Shown: piece by piece, positions 44,966-56,870 of the stretch
Layout of the letters: each line of letters begins with the position of its first letter
Numbering within the stretch: the first letter of the stretch is position 1
Source of the DNA: Pseudoglutamicibacter cumminsii
GTDB taxonomy: Bacteria > Actinomycetota > Actinomycetes > Actinomycetales > Micrococcaceae
Direction: 5' to 3'
NCBI RefSeq assembly: GCF_016907775.1
Contig: NZ_JAFBCO010000001.1
Coordinates: 2,170,001 to 2,234,000 of the forward strand
Length of the DNA: 64,000 nt
Translations under genes and position numbers: made by a program
Notes under the pieces: model-generated
Told to the model about the DNA's origin: nothing
The model's input: the letters and a program-made list of their open reading frames with translations, nothing else
Database searches by the model: none

Positions 44966-47266
44966 CTACTTAAGTTCAGCGCCAACCGGTACGTAGGACA
45001 TACCAACGATCTCTGCCGGCTTACCGTTCTTCACATTGATGACAACAGGGATCGTCAACCGCGCCTCGATCGGCTTCTCAGTCTCCTTCTCCCCAATAAA
45101 CTCACGGATAAATCCAGCCAACGTCGTCTTGCCGCCATCCTTTTCCGGAGTCATCGTCATGGTCTCCGTGATCGAACCGGAAACCATGACGCTACCGTCA
45201 GGAAGCTTCACTGCGTTCGCGGACTTGGCGTCAACCTTGTAGGAGGTCGTGAACTTACCCTTGCCGTCGTCCTCGTAGCTCTTCTTCGTATCCGCATTCG
45301 CCTTACGAAGCTGGTCGACCATCGACGACTTTGCAAACTTCTTCGCAGAATCCGACTTCTCATCAGCGAGGGCGTCAGTAAACTGCTTCAAAGTCTCGTC
45401 TGGCGACATCAGGCCGTCCTCCGAATCGCCAGGGGCGACCACACTCACTTGCGGATCTCCTACAGCAATGCCTGGGAAGGTCGCCTTTTCTACCATAGGA
45501 ACGGCAGAAACAACCTTGTACTGCTCACGCGCGCTCGCCTGCTTGAGCGTCACTACGACTGGCAAATCCTTGCTGCTGTCCGTCGTCACCGCCATCACGG
45601 TACGAGGAAACTCACGATCAACCGGAACAGCGGCGGTCACAACCTTGCTGGAAATCGGCGGAACAAGGTTGTCATTCAGCTTGACCTTCTTCTTGAGCGC
45701 TGAGTACAAGTCCTTGCGCAAAGTCAATGCAGCGCCATCGAAACGAGCCTCAAGCTTCTTAGCGTCGCGGTCCTTGTCACCCTTGGCGCCAACCTCGCTC
45801 GCGTCCTTGATGATGCGCTCGAGTTGCGATGTCACCAAGACCGAGTAGGCCTCATCGTCAGAAGATGCCACTTCTGAAGGTGTCGACGGCGCGCCAGTGT
45901 CGGATGACGGATCCGCCCAAGCCAACTGGGCCGGAACTGCAACACCCAAAGCAGCGCCGGCAGCAACCAGACGCTTCCACAAACGTTGGCGAGGGGCCAG
46001 GCCCCGGCGGCGTGCAACTGGCGTTTGGTCACCGTTATCGGCTACGGACTGCATACGCTGATCATCTTCAGGGTTCACAGCGCCACCCTCCTGCGGGGCC
46101 TCATCATCGGCGACCTCAACCTCGATGACTTCCGTGTCACCACCGTACGGTTGCACGGCAGGCATTCCGCCGTCGAAATCGTCGTCGTTCGTCTCGTCAC
46201 CGTTCGTTTCCTCGCGAGCATCGTCCTCAACGTCGCCCTCAGCCACGGGTTCCTCCAACTCAACAGGAACGGTCCCGTCCTGAGCCTCAGCCTCGCGGTC
46301 CTCTGCCTCAGTTTCGACGTCCTCAGCTTCAGCGGGAGCTACGACCCCATGCATCCGGTTCGAAACGATCGTGTCATCCGACTGCGGGACATATGGCTCG
46401 GTACCACCAAAATTAGGCAAACCAGCACGTCGCTTTTCTCCGCGGACGTCTTCTACCGCGTTCCCTTCCGATGCATCGACGTCATCAGCACGCGCATCAT
46501 CTGCAGCAACCGCATCCGCAGTCACCACACCCGCAGCAGCGGCACCAGAACCCGCGGCGGCCTGGCGTCCTCCGCGCGGGCGACGCTCGCTTACAGAACT
46601 CTCACGCCGAGCCGCAGCGGCACGACGTGGAGACTCAGCTACGCGCCGCCCAGTGCGCTTCTTAGGACGCGACATCGCCAGAATCAGCGCAAGACCAAAC
46701 AAGATGACGGCTGCAACGAACCACGGAGTCGCTTTCGACCACTTGACCGACGTCTCAGCCTCCGGGTTATCCCACGTCACCACAAGATCCTTAGGGGCAG
46801 GCTCAGAGCCGTCCTTCATGACCATCAAAGCAATCGGCCCACGGATCTCCTCAGGCCAGGTCACATCCCAACGACCATCCTGCTCCGACTCTGAAATCCA
46901 CAAGTCAGAGCCTTTCGGGTTCGGCGCCTTCGCCTCGCCCTTTCTGTGATCAACCTTAAACGTACGCTCATCAGTATCCACAGATTTGATGACGTTCACC
47001 GCCGATGAGCCAGCCCACGCGTCGATATCCCACGGACGAGCAACAACAACAGTGAACTTGCTGCCCTCGTCCAACTTAACCTCAGGATTCGATTCAGGAG
47101 CCAGATGAAGATCCGAAGAGATCATCGTGATAGGCGCGTCCGGAGTGTCCTGTGGGACCTCCGCGCTGAGACGATCCTCAGGCGACCACCACGTCATAAG
47201 TCCAATACCGATGATGAGGCACACCACGCCTATCACCAGGGCTACCGTGCTGATAATTTTTCGCAC
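44966..47266 (-). CDS. Large membrane protein of unknown function, 766 residues
   Basis: I do not recognise a family. There is an N-terminal membrane segment (about 4-25), a domain of about 150 residues outside the membrane, a second segment WFVAAVILFGLALILAM (about 184-202), then a basic Arg/Ala stretch and a long acidic Glu/Asp/Ala-rich linker. A third segment RLVAAGAALGVAVPAQLAWA (about 455-475) precedes a large C-terminal domain with Thr/Val-rich beta-like repeats, probably outside. The first start is GTG at 47266, directly touching TATAGT, so the true start is uncertain. It is upstream of and probably co-transcribed with the CnoX-like gene. Confidence 0.8.
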   Translation of the reverse strand: MRKIISTVALVIGVVCLIIGIGLMTWWSPEDRLSAEVPQDTPDAPITMISSDLHLAPESNPEVKLDEGSKFTVVVARPWDIDAWAGSSAVNVIKSVDTDERTFKVDHRKGEAKAPNPKGSDLWISESEQDGRWDVTWPEEIRGPIALMVMKDGSEPAPKDLVVTWDNPEAETSVKWSKATPWFVAAVILFGLALILAMSRPKKRTGRRVAESPRRAAAARRESSVSERRPRGGRQAAAGSGAAAAGVVTADAVAADDARADDVDASEGNAVEDVRGEKRRAGLPNFGGTEPYVPQSDDTIVSNRMHGVVAPAEAEDVETEAEDREAEAQDGTVPVELEEPVAEGDVEDDAREETNGDETNDDDFDGGMPAVQPYGGDTEVIEVEVADDEAPQEGGAVNPEDDQRMQSVADNGDQTPVARRRGLAPRQRLWKRLVAAGAALGVAVPAQLAWADPSSDTGAPSTPSEVASSDDEAYSVLVTSQLERIIKDASEVGAKGDKDRDAKKLEARFDGAALTLRKDLYSALKKKVKLNDNLVPPISSKVVTAAVPVDREFPRTVMAVTTDSSKDLPVVVTLKQASAREQYKVVSAVPMVEKATFPGIAVGDPQVSVVAPGDSEDGLMSPDETLKQFTDALADEKSDSAKKFAKSSMVDQLRKANADTKKSYEDDGKGKFTTSYKVDAKSANAVKLPDGSVMVSGSITETMTMTPEKDGGKTTLAGFIREFIGEKETEKPIEARLTIPVVINVKNGKPAEIVGMSYVPVGAELK

Positions 47267-47404
47267 TATAGGTCAATCATCCTCGCATCAGCCGCGGCGA
47301 AGCACGCCGCAGTTCGGTCAAGTCACATACGCAGACACAGCCGCGCATAGAAAGAGTCTAACGAGTCGATCTAGAGCCTGTCCGAAAATCACCTGAATCT
47401 TAGG
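47267..47404. other. Divergent promoter region
   Basis: This 150-bp gap separates the 766-aa gene and the AI-2E-family gene. It holds TATAGT (minus, 47272-47267) at the edge of the first and TAATCT (47405-47410) before the second. No ORF is evident. Confidence 0.4.
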
Positions 47405-47410
47405 TAATCT
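47405..47410 (+). promoter_or_regulatory. -10 hexamer TAATCT, leaderless-type start of the AI-2E-family gene
   Basis: TAATCT is followed by 7 nt and ATG at 47418; no ribosome site. Confidence 0.55.
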
Positions 47411-47417
47411 AGCCCAC

Positions 47418-48860
47418 ATGACGCCGCATCAAGACGAGACCCCATCCTCGGATTCGGAAACCGAAAACACGCGCCCACCGGGGATGCAACCCGAAGATCT
47501 TCCAGAAGAAGTGCGTCTAAGTTCAAACGACCGCGACACAGACACTGACGATGCGGACGAGGACTCAGCTGAAAGCGCAACGCCACACGCGGATAGTCGC
47601 GATGTATCCGGCGTCGCATCACCTGTACCGGAAGGACATGGGGCCGTTTCTGCGTCAACGCCTGCAGCAGCACGCTTCCGCAAGTTCGTGCCCGTCTGGC
47701 TTGGCCGCGCCCTCACCACAACGGGTGCCCCTGACCGCCACGTGCAAGAACCTACCCACGACGTCGCTGTCGATGCGGATGCAACGTCCCAACCTGGCCT
47801 TGACGATGCAGACGGGAAGCCAGCTGATTCCGCTGTGGCTAGTACCCCCGTCAAAACCGGTTTCGGCCTCGCGGTAGGCGTAGCTCTTGCCGTCATCGCG
47901 TGGCTCGTCCTCGCCGAACTGTCTCAACTTTTGACCTGGATCGCGTTGGCGATGTTCATCGCGCTCGGACTCAACCCCATCGTTCGCTTCTTCGAATCGC
48001 GCGGTTGGCGTAGGTGGGTCGGCGTGCTTGTGGTCGCCCTCGGCATGGTCGCGTTCATCGGCGGGTTCTTAAGCTTGCTGATCCCGGCGCTGATAACTCA
48101 GATCACCGAGCTGGCGCGCCGGGCCCCCACCATCCTCGACGGTGTCACCAACCATCCGCTGGTCGAAAAACTCGATGCACAGTTCCACGTCATCGACAAA
48201 GCTAATGAAGAGGTCAGGGCCTTCATCAATAGCCCCGACACGCTCGCGAATGTGATCAACGCCGGCAACTTTGTGGGCCAGTTCTTCTTCGGAGCACTCA
48301 TCGTCTTCGTTCTCGCGACATATTTCCTGGCTTCGATGCCTCAGCTAAAACTGTTCGTGTACTCGTTCGCCCCTGCATCCAAGCGGGAGCGCGTTGCTGT
48401 CTTGTCAGAAAACATAACTCGCTCCGTCGGCAACTACGTCATGGGGCAAGCCACGGTCGCTCTCATCAACGCTTGTTTCTCATTCATTCTGATGACAATC
48501 TTCGGCGTCCCCTATTCGTTGCTGCTCGCGCTGTGTGTCGCGATGCTCGCATTCATCCCGCTCGTCGGTGGCGTAACAGCGGGTGCGCTCGTCGTGATCG
48601 TAGATCTGTTCTCGTTGTCGTGGCAGTCGACGCTGCTGTACGCAATTCTCTATGTCGTTTATCTGCAGGTCGAGGCATACTTCATCTCGCCAAAGATCAT
48701 GTCGAGGGCAGTCAAGGTACCCGGTGCAGTGGTCGTGATTGCCGTGATCGCTGGTGGTGCGTTGTTCGGTGTCCTGGGCGCTCTGATGGCAATCCCGGTT
48801 GCGGCAGCGGCGATCACGCTGATCAAGGAAGTGTTCTTCCGCCGCCAAGATGCACGCTGA
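47418..48860 (+). CDS. AI-2E family transporter
   Basis: A polytopic membrane protein of the AI-2 exporter/PerM superfamily, whose members export small molecules or ions. The first 145 residues are an acidic, Asp/Ser/Thr-rich cytoplasmic extension. About seven helices follow, beginning GFGLAVGVALAVIAWLVLAE. Family segments include IALGLNPIVRFFESRGWRRW, MGQATVALINACFSFILM and VQVEAYFISPKIM-like LQVEAYFISPKIMSRAVKVP. The last codons lie in a short direct repeat. Quorum-signal transport is not implied by the sequence alone. Confidence 0.9.
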   Translation: MTPHQDETPSSDSETENTRPPGMQPEDLPEEVRLSSNDRDTDTDDADEDSAESATPHADSRDVSGVASPVPEGHGAVSASTPAAARFRKFVPVWLGRALTTTGAPDRHVQEPTHDVAVDADATSQPGLDDADGKPADSAVASTPVKTGFGLAVGVALAVIAWLVLAELSQLLTWIALAMFIALGLNPIVRFFESRGWRRWVGVLVVALGMVAFIGGFLSLLIPALITQITELARRAPTILDGVTNHPLVEKLDAQFHVIDKANEEVRAFINSPDTLANVINAGNFVGQFFFGALIVFVLATYFLASMPQLKLFVYSFAPASKRERVAVLSENITRSVGNYVMGQATVALINACFSFILMTIFGVPYSLLLALCVAMLAFIPLVGGVTAGALVVIVDLFSLSWQSTLLYAILYVVYLQVEAYFISPKIMSRAVKVPGAVVVIAVIAGGALFGVLGALMAIPVAAAAITLIKEVFFRRQDAR

Positions 48861-48917
48861 TAACACAGATGCACGCTGATGGACGCAGCCGCACAGATAA
48901 CACAGACGCACACTGAT
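48849..48917. repeat. Short direct repeats over the end of the AI-2E-family gene
   Basis: GATGCACGCTGAT occurs at 48849-48861 and 48868-48880, and as GACGCACACTGAT at 48905-48917; GATAACACAGA also occurs twice. The first copy contains the stop codon. It looks like slippage-type local duplication. Confidence 0.7.
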
Positions 48918-48924
48918 ACGTAGC

Positions 48925-49305
48925 TTAACGGCGACGCGGTGCGTGGTTATCCCAGCATTTGTTGTGCCAGTGGCGGCGGTCAGCTTCCGCGTCTGCATCT
49001 GAACGGGAGCCGTCGGCCCTCCACGCAACGATGTGAGCTACCCCGGGCGGGATCAGCTGGTCACAGCCTGGACAGCGGTAGTGTTTCCCTGCACCGTAGC
49101 CAGGTACTGCTCGGACGTGCCATAGCCCGTCGCTGAACTCTTGGAGGGGTTCGTGGCCGTAGTGGAGCCATCCTGCACCCGCATCCAGATCCCATGCTCT
49201 CGTACGGACCGGGCGCGAACCCCGAGACGACGTCGACTGACGCGATCCCCCGCCACGACGACTTGGCCCGCGTTCTTGCGGGGCACGGCGGTTCTTACGT
49301 CCCAA
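48925..49305 (-). CDS. Small basic protein with a putative zinc-binding CxxC...HxxC motif
   Basis: A 126-residue protein. The N-terminal 40 residues are Arg/Ser/Gly-rich and unstructured-looking. The core has GYGAGKHYRCPGCDQLIPPG, then AHIVAW and RRHWHNKCWDNH, giving CxxC and HxxxC ligands spaced like a treble-clef or HNH-type zinc site, though no complete HNH catalytic signature is seen. It starts with TTG at 49305, preceded by GGGAGG 5 nt upstream. Similar actinobacterial proteins carry uninformative annotations. It is divergent from nucS, separated by 87 bp; a nucleic-acid role is inference only. Confidence 0.7.
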   Translation of the reverse strand: MGRKNRRAPQERGPSRRGGGSRQSTSSRGSRPVRTRAWDLDAGAGWLHYGHEPLQEFSDGLWHVRAVPGYGAGKHYRCPGCDQLIPPGVAHIVAWRADGSRSDADAEADRRHWHNKCWDNHAPRRR

Positions 49306-49379
49306 GGTTCCCTCCCTTCACGAGGCCCATCAAACAGTTAACACCCTACCCAGCTCCACGCATGCGCACCGGCTACAGC

Positions 49380-49385
49380 TAAACT
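49380..49385 (+). promoter_or_regulatory. -10 hexamer TAAACT, leaderless-type start of nucS
   Basis: TAAACT is followed by 7 nt and ATG at 49393; no ribosome site. Confidence 0.6.
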
Positions 49386-49392
49386 AGCCTGG

Positions 49393-50088
49393 ATGCGACT
49401 TCTGATTGCTACATGCGCTGTTGATTACACTGGTCGGCTCAACGCCCACCTGCCGAAAGCCAAGCGGCTCATCATGGTCAAGGCTGATGGTTCGGTCTTG
49501 ATCCACAACGATGGCGGCTCCTATAAGCCGCTCAACTGGATGAGCGCGCCGGTCACTACTCATGTGCAGGAACCCGATGACGTGGATGCTGCGGAAGGCG
49601 TCGAGTCGATGTGGATCGTCCGTAACGCTAAGACCGGAGATGCGCTGACTATCCGCATCTACGAGGTCTTTTCTGATGAGTCGCACGAGTTCGGTGTGGA
49701 CCCCGGGCTCATCAAGGACGGCGTCGAGGCTGATCTGCAGCGCCTATTGGCTGAGCAGATCCACTTGATCGGCGAGGGTGCGGCTCTGGTACGGCGTGAG
49801 TACATGACCGCTATCGGGCCGGTGGATATCCTCGCTCGCGATGCGAATGGTGGCTACGTTGCAATTGAGCTCAAGCGTCGCGGTGAGATCGATGGCGTAG
49901 AACAGTTGACCCGCTATCTTGAGTTGATGAACCGCGACCCTCATTTGGCGCCTGTGCGGGGTATTTTCGCGGCGCAGTTGATCAAGCCGCAGGCTCGCAC
50001 GCTCGCTGAGGATCGGGACATCGAATGCTTGGTTCTGGATTACGATGCGATGCGCGGCGTGGATGACGTCGAGTCCCGTCTGTTCTAG
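49393..50088 (+). CDS. nucS: NucS/EndoMS mismatch-specific endonuclease
   Basis: Cuts both strands at mismatches in the MutS/MutL-independent repair of actinobacteria and archaea. The N-terminal dimerisation domain starts [16 protein letters not shown], and the C-terminal RecB-like nuclease core reads [20 protein letters not shown] with the catalytic D, E and K, followed by [12 protein letters not shown]. The last residues (ESRLF) resemble the C-terminal sliding-clamp-binding tail of actinobacterial NucS. The length of 231 is typical. The start is preceded by a leaderless-type hexamer. Confidence 0.95.
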   Translation: MRLLIATCAVDYTGRLNAHLPKAKRLIMVKADGSVLIHNDGGSYKPLNWMSAPVTTHVQEPDDVDAAEGVESMWIVRNAKTGDALTIRIYEVFSDESHEFGVDPGLIKDGVEADLQRLLAEQIHLIGEGAALVRREYMTAIGPVDILARDANGGYVAIELKRRGEIDGVEQLTRYLELMNRDPHLAPVRGIFAAQLIKPQARTLAEDRDIECLVLDYDAMRGVDDVESRLF

Positions 50089-50119
50089 CTCTTAGGGCTA
50101 GGTCTTAGGGCTAAAAACT

Positions 50120-50157
50120 GCTGGGGCTCCTCACCGGATTCGGTGAGGAGCCCCAGC
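50120..50157. terminator. Bidirectional terminator, perfect 17-bp stem
   Basis: Arms 50120-50136 and 50141-50157 pair perfectly around GATT, ending nucS and, from the other side, the ATP synthase operon. An A-run to the left (AAAAA, 50113-50117) supplies a U-run for the minus strand. Confidence 0.88.
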
Positions 50158-50169
50158 GGTTACGAGCAC

Positions 50170-50613
50170 TTAGTTCGACGGCGATTGACGCCACGTCCCC
50201 ATGCCTGCGACCGGCCCGGCTTCAACCCAGGAGGCGAGACCGGTGTAGTCTCCGTAGCTCATCGCGAGACGAAGTGATTCTTCCTGGTTTTTCAGGTCGA
50301 CCACAACCCAGTCCGCCGGTATACGGCCCCCAACGTTCTCGGATGGTTCCCACCCCAGAACCTCAATGTTGGGCCGTTGCAGCTTCATCACAGGGATGGG
50401 GCTCACCGAGAACAGGCGCAGCACGTCGAGCCTGTGGTCGCCGTACCTGCAGATGACTTTCGTCCATCGGTTCTGGTGGTTTAGCAGTGCACTCTTAAAC
50501 GTGCCGAGGGTACGCCGCAACTGGTTGCGGCGTACCCTCATAGCAACGAAGTAGGCGCCGATCACCACAAGAACAAGAACTCCCAACAGGAGTAGCCCCT
50601 GTGCTATCGACAT
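50170..50613 (-). CDS. DUF2550 family membrane-anchored protein
   Basis: A 147-residue protein with one N-terminal membrane helix (GLLLLGVLVLVVIGAYFVA), followed by a basic segment and a cytoplasmic domain with WTKVICRYGDHRLDVLRLF. This matches DUF2550, a family found after atpC in actinobacteria. It begins 6 nt after the atpC stop, so it is the last gene of the ATP synthase operon here. The function is not known. Confidence 0.88.
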   Translation of the reverse strand: MSIAQGLLLLGVLVLVVIGAYFVAMRVRRNQLRRTLGTFKSALLNHQNRWTKVICRYGDHRLDVLRLFSVSPIPVMKLQRPNIEVLGWEPSENVGGRIPADWVVVDLKNQEESLRLAMSYGDYTGLASWVEAGPVAGMGTWRQSPSN

Positions 50614-50619
50614 GGTGAA

Positions 50620-50895
50620 TCAGGCTACGGTCGAATCCACGAGCGACGCACGGTCAGCGACAATGGTGACTCGGTTCGAATCGACCGAGAAGAAGCCCCC
50701 AGCGGCCTGAATGTGGATGCGAGCGCCATCGACGGGCTCTACCTCCACGTCGCCGCTGGCAAGCAGAGCCATGAGTGGCGAGTGAGAAGGCATGACGCCG
50801 ATCTCGCCTTCCACCGTGGTTGCTTTCACGAAACGTGCCTCACCAGACCACACGTGGCGGTCTGCTGCGACAACTTCCACATCCAACGTAGCCAT
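50620..50895 (-). CDS. atpC: ATP synthase epsilon subunit
   Basis: Part of the F1 central stalk, which links c-ring rotation to catalysis and can inhibit hydrolysis. The beta-sandwich domain is present (LDVEVVAADRHVWSGEARFV, then GEIGVMPSHSPLMALL). At 91 residues it lacks the C-terminal helical hairpin of the E. coli subunit, as is usual for short epsilons. It begins 2 nt after the atpD stop. Confidence 0.95.
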   Translation of the reverse strand: MATLDVEVVAADRHVWSGEARFVKATTVEGEIGVMPSHSPLMALLASGDVEVEPVDGARIHIQAAGGFFSVDSNRVTIVADRASLVDSTVA

Positions 50896-50897
50896 AA

Positions 50898-52403
<1,506 letters not shown>

Positions 52404-53294
52404 TTAGCCGCCGAGGGAATCGGCGCCTGCGACGATCTCCGTGAGCTCCTGCGTAATTTCTGCCTGGCGGGCGTTGTTACGCAGTCGCGTGTACTTCTCA
52501 ATCAGTTCTTCTGCGTTGTCGCCTGCGTTCTTCATTGCACGCTGGCGAGCTGCAAGCTCGGACGCTGCAGCCTGCAACATGGCTGCGAAGATTCGAGAGT
52601 CGAGGTAGCGCGGGAGCAGTGCATCGAGCACCTGCTCTGGTTCCGGCTCGTAGTCGTAGAGCGGAAGCAGTTCGGACTCGTCCTGAACTTCTTCTTCGAC
52701 AACTTCGAGTGGAAGCAAACGGGTCACGTTTGGTTCCTGCGTCACCATCGACTTGAACTGGGTGTACACGAGGTGGATCTCGTCTACCCCACCGTTTTCG
52801 TATTCACGCTCGAAGGCCTCGAGCACGGCGGCGCCAATTTCCTGAGCAGTATCGAATACGGGTGCGTCAGTGTTACCTGTCCACACACGCTTGTACTCGC
52901 GTCCGCGGAAGTCGTAGTACTGCTGGGCCTTGCGACCCACCAGGTACGTGTCCACTTCCTTGCCTTCTTCCTTGAGAGCCGTGATGAGCTCTTCCGCCTC
53001 CTTCATGATGGTTGCGGAGTAGGAACCAGCGAGACCGCGGTCGGAGGTGAAAACCACTACTGCAGAACGCTTAGCGGTTGCCTTCTCACGGGTCAGGACG
53101 TGGTCGATTTCGGACTGCGAGGATACGGCAGATACAGCGCGAGTGATCGCGTTGGCATAAGGCAGGGCTGCGGTAACGGCGTTACGCGCCTTGGTAATGC
53201 GCGAGGTCGCGATCAGCTCCATCGCCTTGAAGATCTTCTTCATCGAAGATGTCGATGCGATCTTCTGGCGGTAAACCCGGATTTGGGCTCCCAT
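52404..53294 (-). CDS. atpG: ATP synthase gamma subunit
   Basis: The rotating coiled-coil shaft inside F1. The N-terminal [20 protein letters not shown] helix and the C-terminal [20 protein letters not shown] helix are the two conserved ends, and [18 protein letters not shown] lies between. An acidic insert near residue 205 ([20 protein letters not shown]) is a variable region seen in actinobacterial gammas. The length is 296; AAAGGA precedes the ATG. Confidence 0.96.
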   Translation of the reverse strand: MGAQIRVYRQKIASTSSMKKIFKAMELIATSRITKARNAVTAALPYANAITRAVSAVSSQSEIDHVLTREKATAKRSAVVVFTSDRGLAGSYSATIMKEAEELITALKEEGKEVDTYLVGRKAQQYYDFRGREYKRVWTGNTDAPVFDTAQEIGAAVLEAFEREYENGGVDEIHLVYTQFKSMVTQEPNVTRLLPLEVVEEEVQDESELLPLYDYEPEPEQVLDALLPRYLDSRIFAAMLQAAASELAARQRAMKNAGDNAEELIEKYTRLRNNARQAEITQELTEIVAGADSLGG

Positions 53295-53378
53295 GGATGT
53301 CCTTTCATGCCCCGCTGGTGGCGGGCGGCGAACCTTCGATGTCTCGGTGGTCCGCCGCCACCTTCAGCGGATGTGCGA

Positions 53379-55016
53379 TCAGCGCTTCTGCTTGACGATC
53401 TGCTCCTGGTTGACGTCCTCGGCCGCGAGAGCATCGTGCTCTTCGTGCCCGGCAGTCACCAGGGTGTCGTGGCCTTCACCGAAGAAGCCACGCTTGAACT
53501 CACCGATAGCAGATTCGAGCTCTGCAACGGTCGAGTCCTCGAGCTTGCCAGTCTCAGCGATCGTGGTCAGGATCGAGGTGCGGTGGCGCAGGCTCTCCAG
53601 GAACTCAGACTCGAAGCGGTTGACGTCTTCGACTGGAACGTCGTCGAGGTAACCGTTGGTACCAGCCCAGATGGAAGCAACCTGCTCTGGCACGGAGTAC
53701 GGCTTGTACTGGCCCTGCTTGAGCAGCTCCATGAGGCGTGCACCACGGGTCAGCTGCTGGCGGGATGCGGCATCGAGGTCCGATGCGAACATCGCGAACG
53801 CCTGCATGTCGCGGTACTGAGCCAGGTCGAGCTTCAAGGTACCGGAAACCTTCTTCATTGCCTTCACCTGTGCGGCACCACCAACGCGGGAAACGGAAAC
53901 ACCCACGTCGACAGCTGGACGCTGGTTAGCGTTGAAGAGGTCGGACTGCAAGAAGATCTGACCGTCGGTAATCGAAATAACGTTCGTAGGAATGAACGCG
54001 GAAACGTCGTTTGCCTTGGTCTCAATGATTGGCAGACCGGTCATCGAGCCGGCACCCATCTCGTCCGAGAGCTTCGCGCAGCGCTCGAGGAGGCGGGAGT
54101 GCAGGTAGAAGACGTCACCTGGGTATGCTTCACGGCCCGGTGGGCGGCGCAGCAAGAGGGAAACCGAGCGGTATGCCTCAGCCTGCTTCGACAGGTCGTC
54201 GAAGATGATGAGGACGTGCTTGCCGCCGTACATCCAGTGCTGACCGATTGCGGAGCCAGCGTATGGTGCGAGGTACTTGAAGCCTGCGGCGTCGGATGCT
54301 GGCGAAGCAACGATGGTGGTGTATTCCATCGCGCCGTGCTCTTCCAAGGTCGACTTCACTGCTGCAATCGTGGATGCCTTCTGGCCGACTGCGACGTAGA
54401 TGCAGCGAACCTGCTTGGTGACGTCACCCGAAGCCCAGTTTTCCTTCTGGTTCAGGATGGTGTCGATCGCGATAGCGGTCTTACCGGTCTGGCGGTCACC
54501 AATGATCAGCTGACGCTGGCCACGGCCGACAGGGATCATTGCGTCGATCGCCTTGAGGCCGGTCTGCAGCGGCTCGTTAACCGACTGACGCTGGGTCACA
54601 GTTGGGGCCTGCAACTCGAGTGCGCGGCGGCCTTCAGCCTTGATCTCGCCCTGATCGTCAATTGGCTGACCCAGCGGGTCAACTACGCGGCCGAGGAATT
54701 CGTCACCGACTGGTACGGAGAGAATCTCTCCGGTGCGGTGAACCTCCTGGCCCTCTTCAATACCTTCAAAGTCACCCAGGACAACAACACCGATTTCGCG
54801 GCGGTCCAGGTTCTGGGCCAGGCCCAGGGTTCCGTCTTCAAAACGAACCAGTTCGTTCGCCATCACGGAGGGAAGACCCTCTACGTGGGCAATGCCGTCA
54901 GCTGCCGAGACAACGTGTCCGACCTCTACACGCTCTGCGGAATCCGGGGTGTAGGACTCTGCGAAGGTGTTGAGTGCGTTACGGACTTCCTCGGCATTGA
55001 TGGTCAGCTCGGCCAT
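53379..55016 (-). CDS. atpA: ATP synthase alpha subunit
   Basis: The non-catalytic nucleotide-binding F1 subunit. Walker A is [16 protein letters not shown] and Walker [14 protein letters not shown]. The arginine-finger region is [15 protein letters not shown] with [13 protein letters not shown]. The length of 545 includes a short acidic C-terminal tail. GGGAGAGG lies 3 nt before the ATG. It follows atpH by 91 nt. Confidence 0.97.
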   Translation of the reverse strand: MAELTINAEEVRNALNTFAESYTPDSAERVEVGHVVSAADGIAHVEGLPSVMANELVRFEDGTLGLAQNLDRREIGVVVLGDFEGIEEGQEVHRTGEILSVPVGDEFLGRVVDPLGQPIDDQGEIKAEGRRALELQAPTVTQRQSVNEPLQTGLKAIDAMIPVGRGQRQLIIGDRQTGKTAIAIDTILNQKENWASGDVTKQVRCIYVAVGQKASTIAAVKSTLEEHGAMEYTTIVASPASDAAGFKYLAPYAGSAIGQHWMYGGKHVLIIFDDLSKQAEAYRSVSLLLRRPPGREAYPGDVFYLHSRLLERCAKLSDEMGAGSMTGLPIIETKANDVSAFIPTNVISITDGQIFLQSDLFNANQRPAVDVGVSVSRVGGAAQVKAMKKVSGTLKLDLAQYRDMQAFAMFASDLDAASRQQLTRGARLMELLKQGQYKPYSVPEQVASIWAGTNGYLDDVPVEDVNRFESEFLESLRHRTSILTTIAETGKLEDSTVAELESAIGEFKRGFFGEGHDTLVTAGHEEHDALAAEDVNQEQIVKQKR

Positions 55017-55107
55017 CTGCCTCTCCCTGCTCTCTAGATTGGTGGTCCCTACCGGTTTCCTGCCGGTCGAAGGGACGTCATGCTTTTAAAACTACTCGGT
55101 TGCGAAC

Positions 55108-55919
55108 TTAGCTTGCGAGCTTGCGGCGTAAATCTGCCAGGCGGCTAGCAGCGGTTGCGTCAACCACTTCATCGCCTACGACAATGCGAACGCCACCTAC
55201 AACGGCTGGGTCGATCACTTCGTTGAGGCGAAGTTCGCGACCGTACATTGAGTTCAGCCCTGCCTGTAGTCGTTCGCGCTGCGAATCGGTCAGCGGACGG
55301 GTCACACTCACCGTAGCGATGAAACGCTGCTGCCGGTGTGCCGCGATTTCGGCGAAGCGCTCTACCAATGCGGTAGGTCGCAAACCGCGAGGGTGAGATA
55401 CCGCCTGCGCCAACAGTGTGCGGGTCACATCAGATGCCTGTGGAACAAGCTTCTGTGCGAGCTCAACCTTCGCGTCGACTGGTGCCTGCGGATCAGTGAG
55501 AGCCCACTGGAGCTCGTGATCGGAAGCGACCAGATCAACGAAACCGAGCAGCTCGGTCTGGAGTTTGTCCAGTCCAGCGGCGCCGTCTGCCTTTTCGGCA
55601 ACGGTCGTCGCGGTGATGGCGGCGACGAGTTCGAGGGTGTCGCCTAGGTCCCGCTCGGTGGAGAAGCGCGAGCGCGCCAGCCCCTCGAGGACCTCACGAG
55701 CCTTATCACCGATACGCTCTCCGAAGAGGGTACGCACCAGGCCAGCTCGGGCTTCCGGTTCCCGCGATGGGTCCGTCAGCGCACGGCGCAAAGCTGCATT
55801 CTCGTCGATGACGTTCAGGGCGCCGAAAAGATCGGTCGCCCAGGAAAGCTCGGCGGTAGCGGCCGAAGACTCGAGTGCTGCCAGCGCGTTTGCCAGCGCC
55901 TCGTTCGTCGCAGTTGCCA

Positions 55920-55920
<1 letters not shown>
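55108..55920 (-). CDS. atpH: ATP synthase delta subunit
   Basis: Clamps the peripheral stalk to the top of F1. At 270 residues it has the longer actinobacterial layout. The conserved C-terminal region reads VSVTRPLTDSQRERLQAGL and VIDPAVVGGVRIVVGDEVVD. Its ATG overlaps the atpF stop by one nucleotide (TAATG), so b and delta are made together. Confidence 0.95.
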
Positions 55921-56468
<548 letters not shown>

Positions 56469-56546
56469 TCACCCGTCTTTCTTGCGTAATGGTGCATCAG
56501 CGTGGTTTTCCCTTGTGCCTTGATAGCCCAAGGAGAAGTCACGCGA

Positions 56547-56759
56547 TTACTTCCAGACGAACGCGAAGACGAGACCCAGAATTGCAAGTGCCTCGGTAAA
56601 TGCCAGGCCCATGAAGGCGAGTGGCTGCAGCTTGTTCTGGAGTTCCGGCTGGCGTGCGACACCCTGGATGAAGGCAGCGAACACGAGGCCCACGCCAATA
56701 CCACCACCGATGGCGGAGAGACCGTAGCCGATGGCGTTGAGGTTTCCGGAGATCTGCAT
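56547..56759 (-). CDS. atpE: ATP synthase c subunit
   Basis: The proton-carrying ring subunit, a 70-residue hairpin of two membrane helices. The first helix is glycine-rich ([19 protein letters not shown]), the polar loop is [10 protein letters not shown], and the proton-binding carboxylate is Glu56 in [19 protein letters not shown] precedes the ATG. This is also the site targeted by diarylquinoline drugs in mycobacteria (family knowledge). Confidence 0.97.
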   Translation of the reverse strand: MQISGNLNAIGYGLSAIGGGIGVGLVFAAFIQGVARQPELQNKLQPLAFMGLAFTEALAILGLVFAFVWK

Positions 56760-56870
56760 GATTTTCCTTTCACGGTGTCCGCGGTTTGTGAACTGGTTTT
56801 AGGGATCCGCGGACAAGGGCGGATGGTCTTCCTTATAACTTTTCGCTATAAGGCAGTTTGTTGGTTGATG

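Noticed and set aside
50090-50113. Repeated TCTTAGGGCTA resembling telomeric TTAGGG
   Set aside because: Only two copies next to a terminator; chance or local duplication is enough.
52773-55037. A 754-codon open frame on the plus strand across atpA and atpG
   Set aside because: It is antisense to two certain genes and arises from their strong codon bias; the translation has no recognisable domain.
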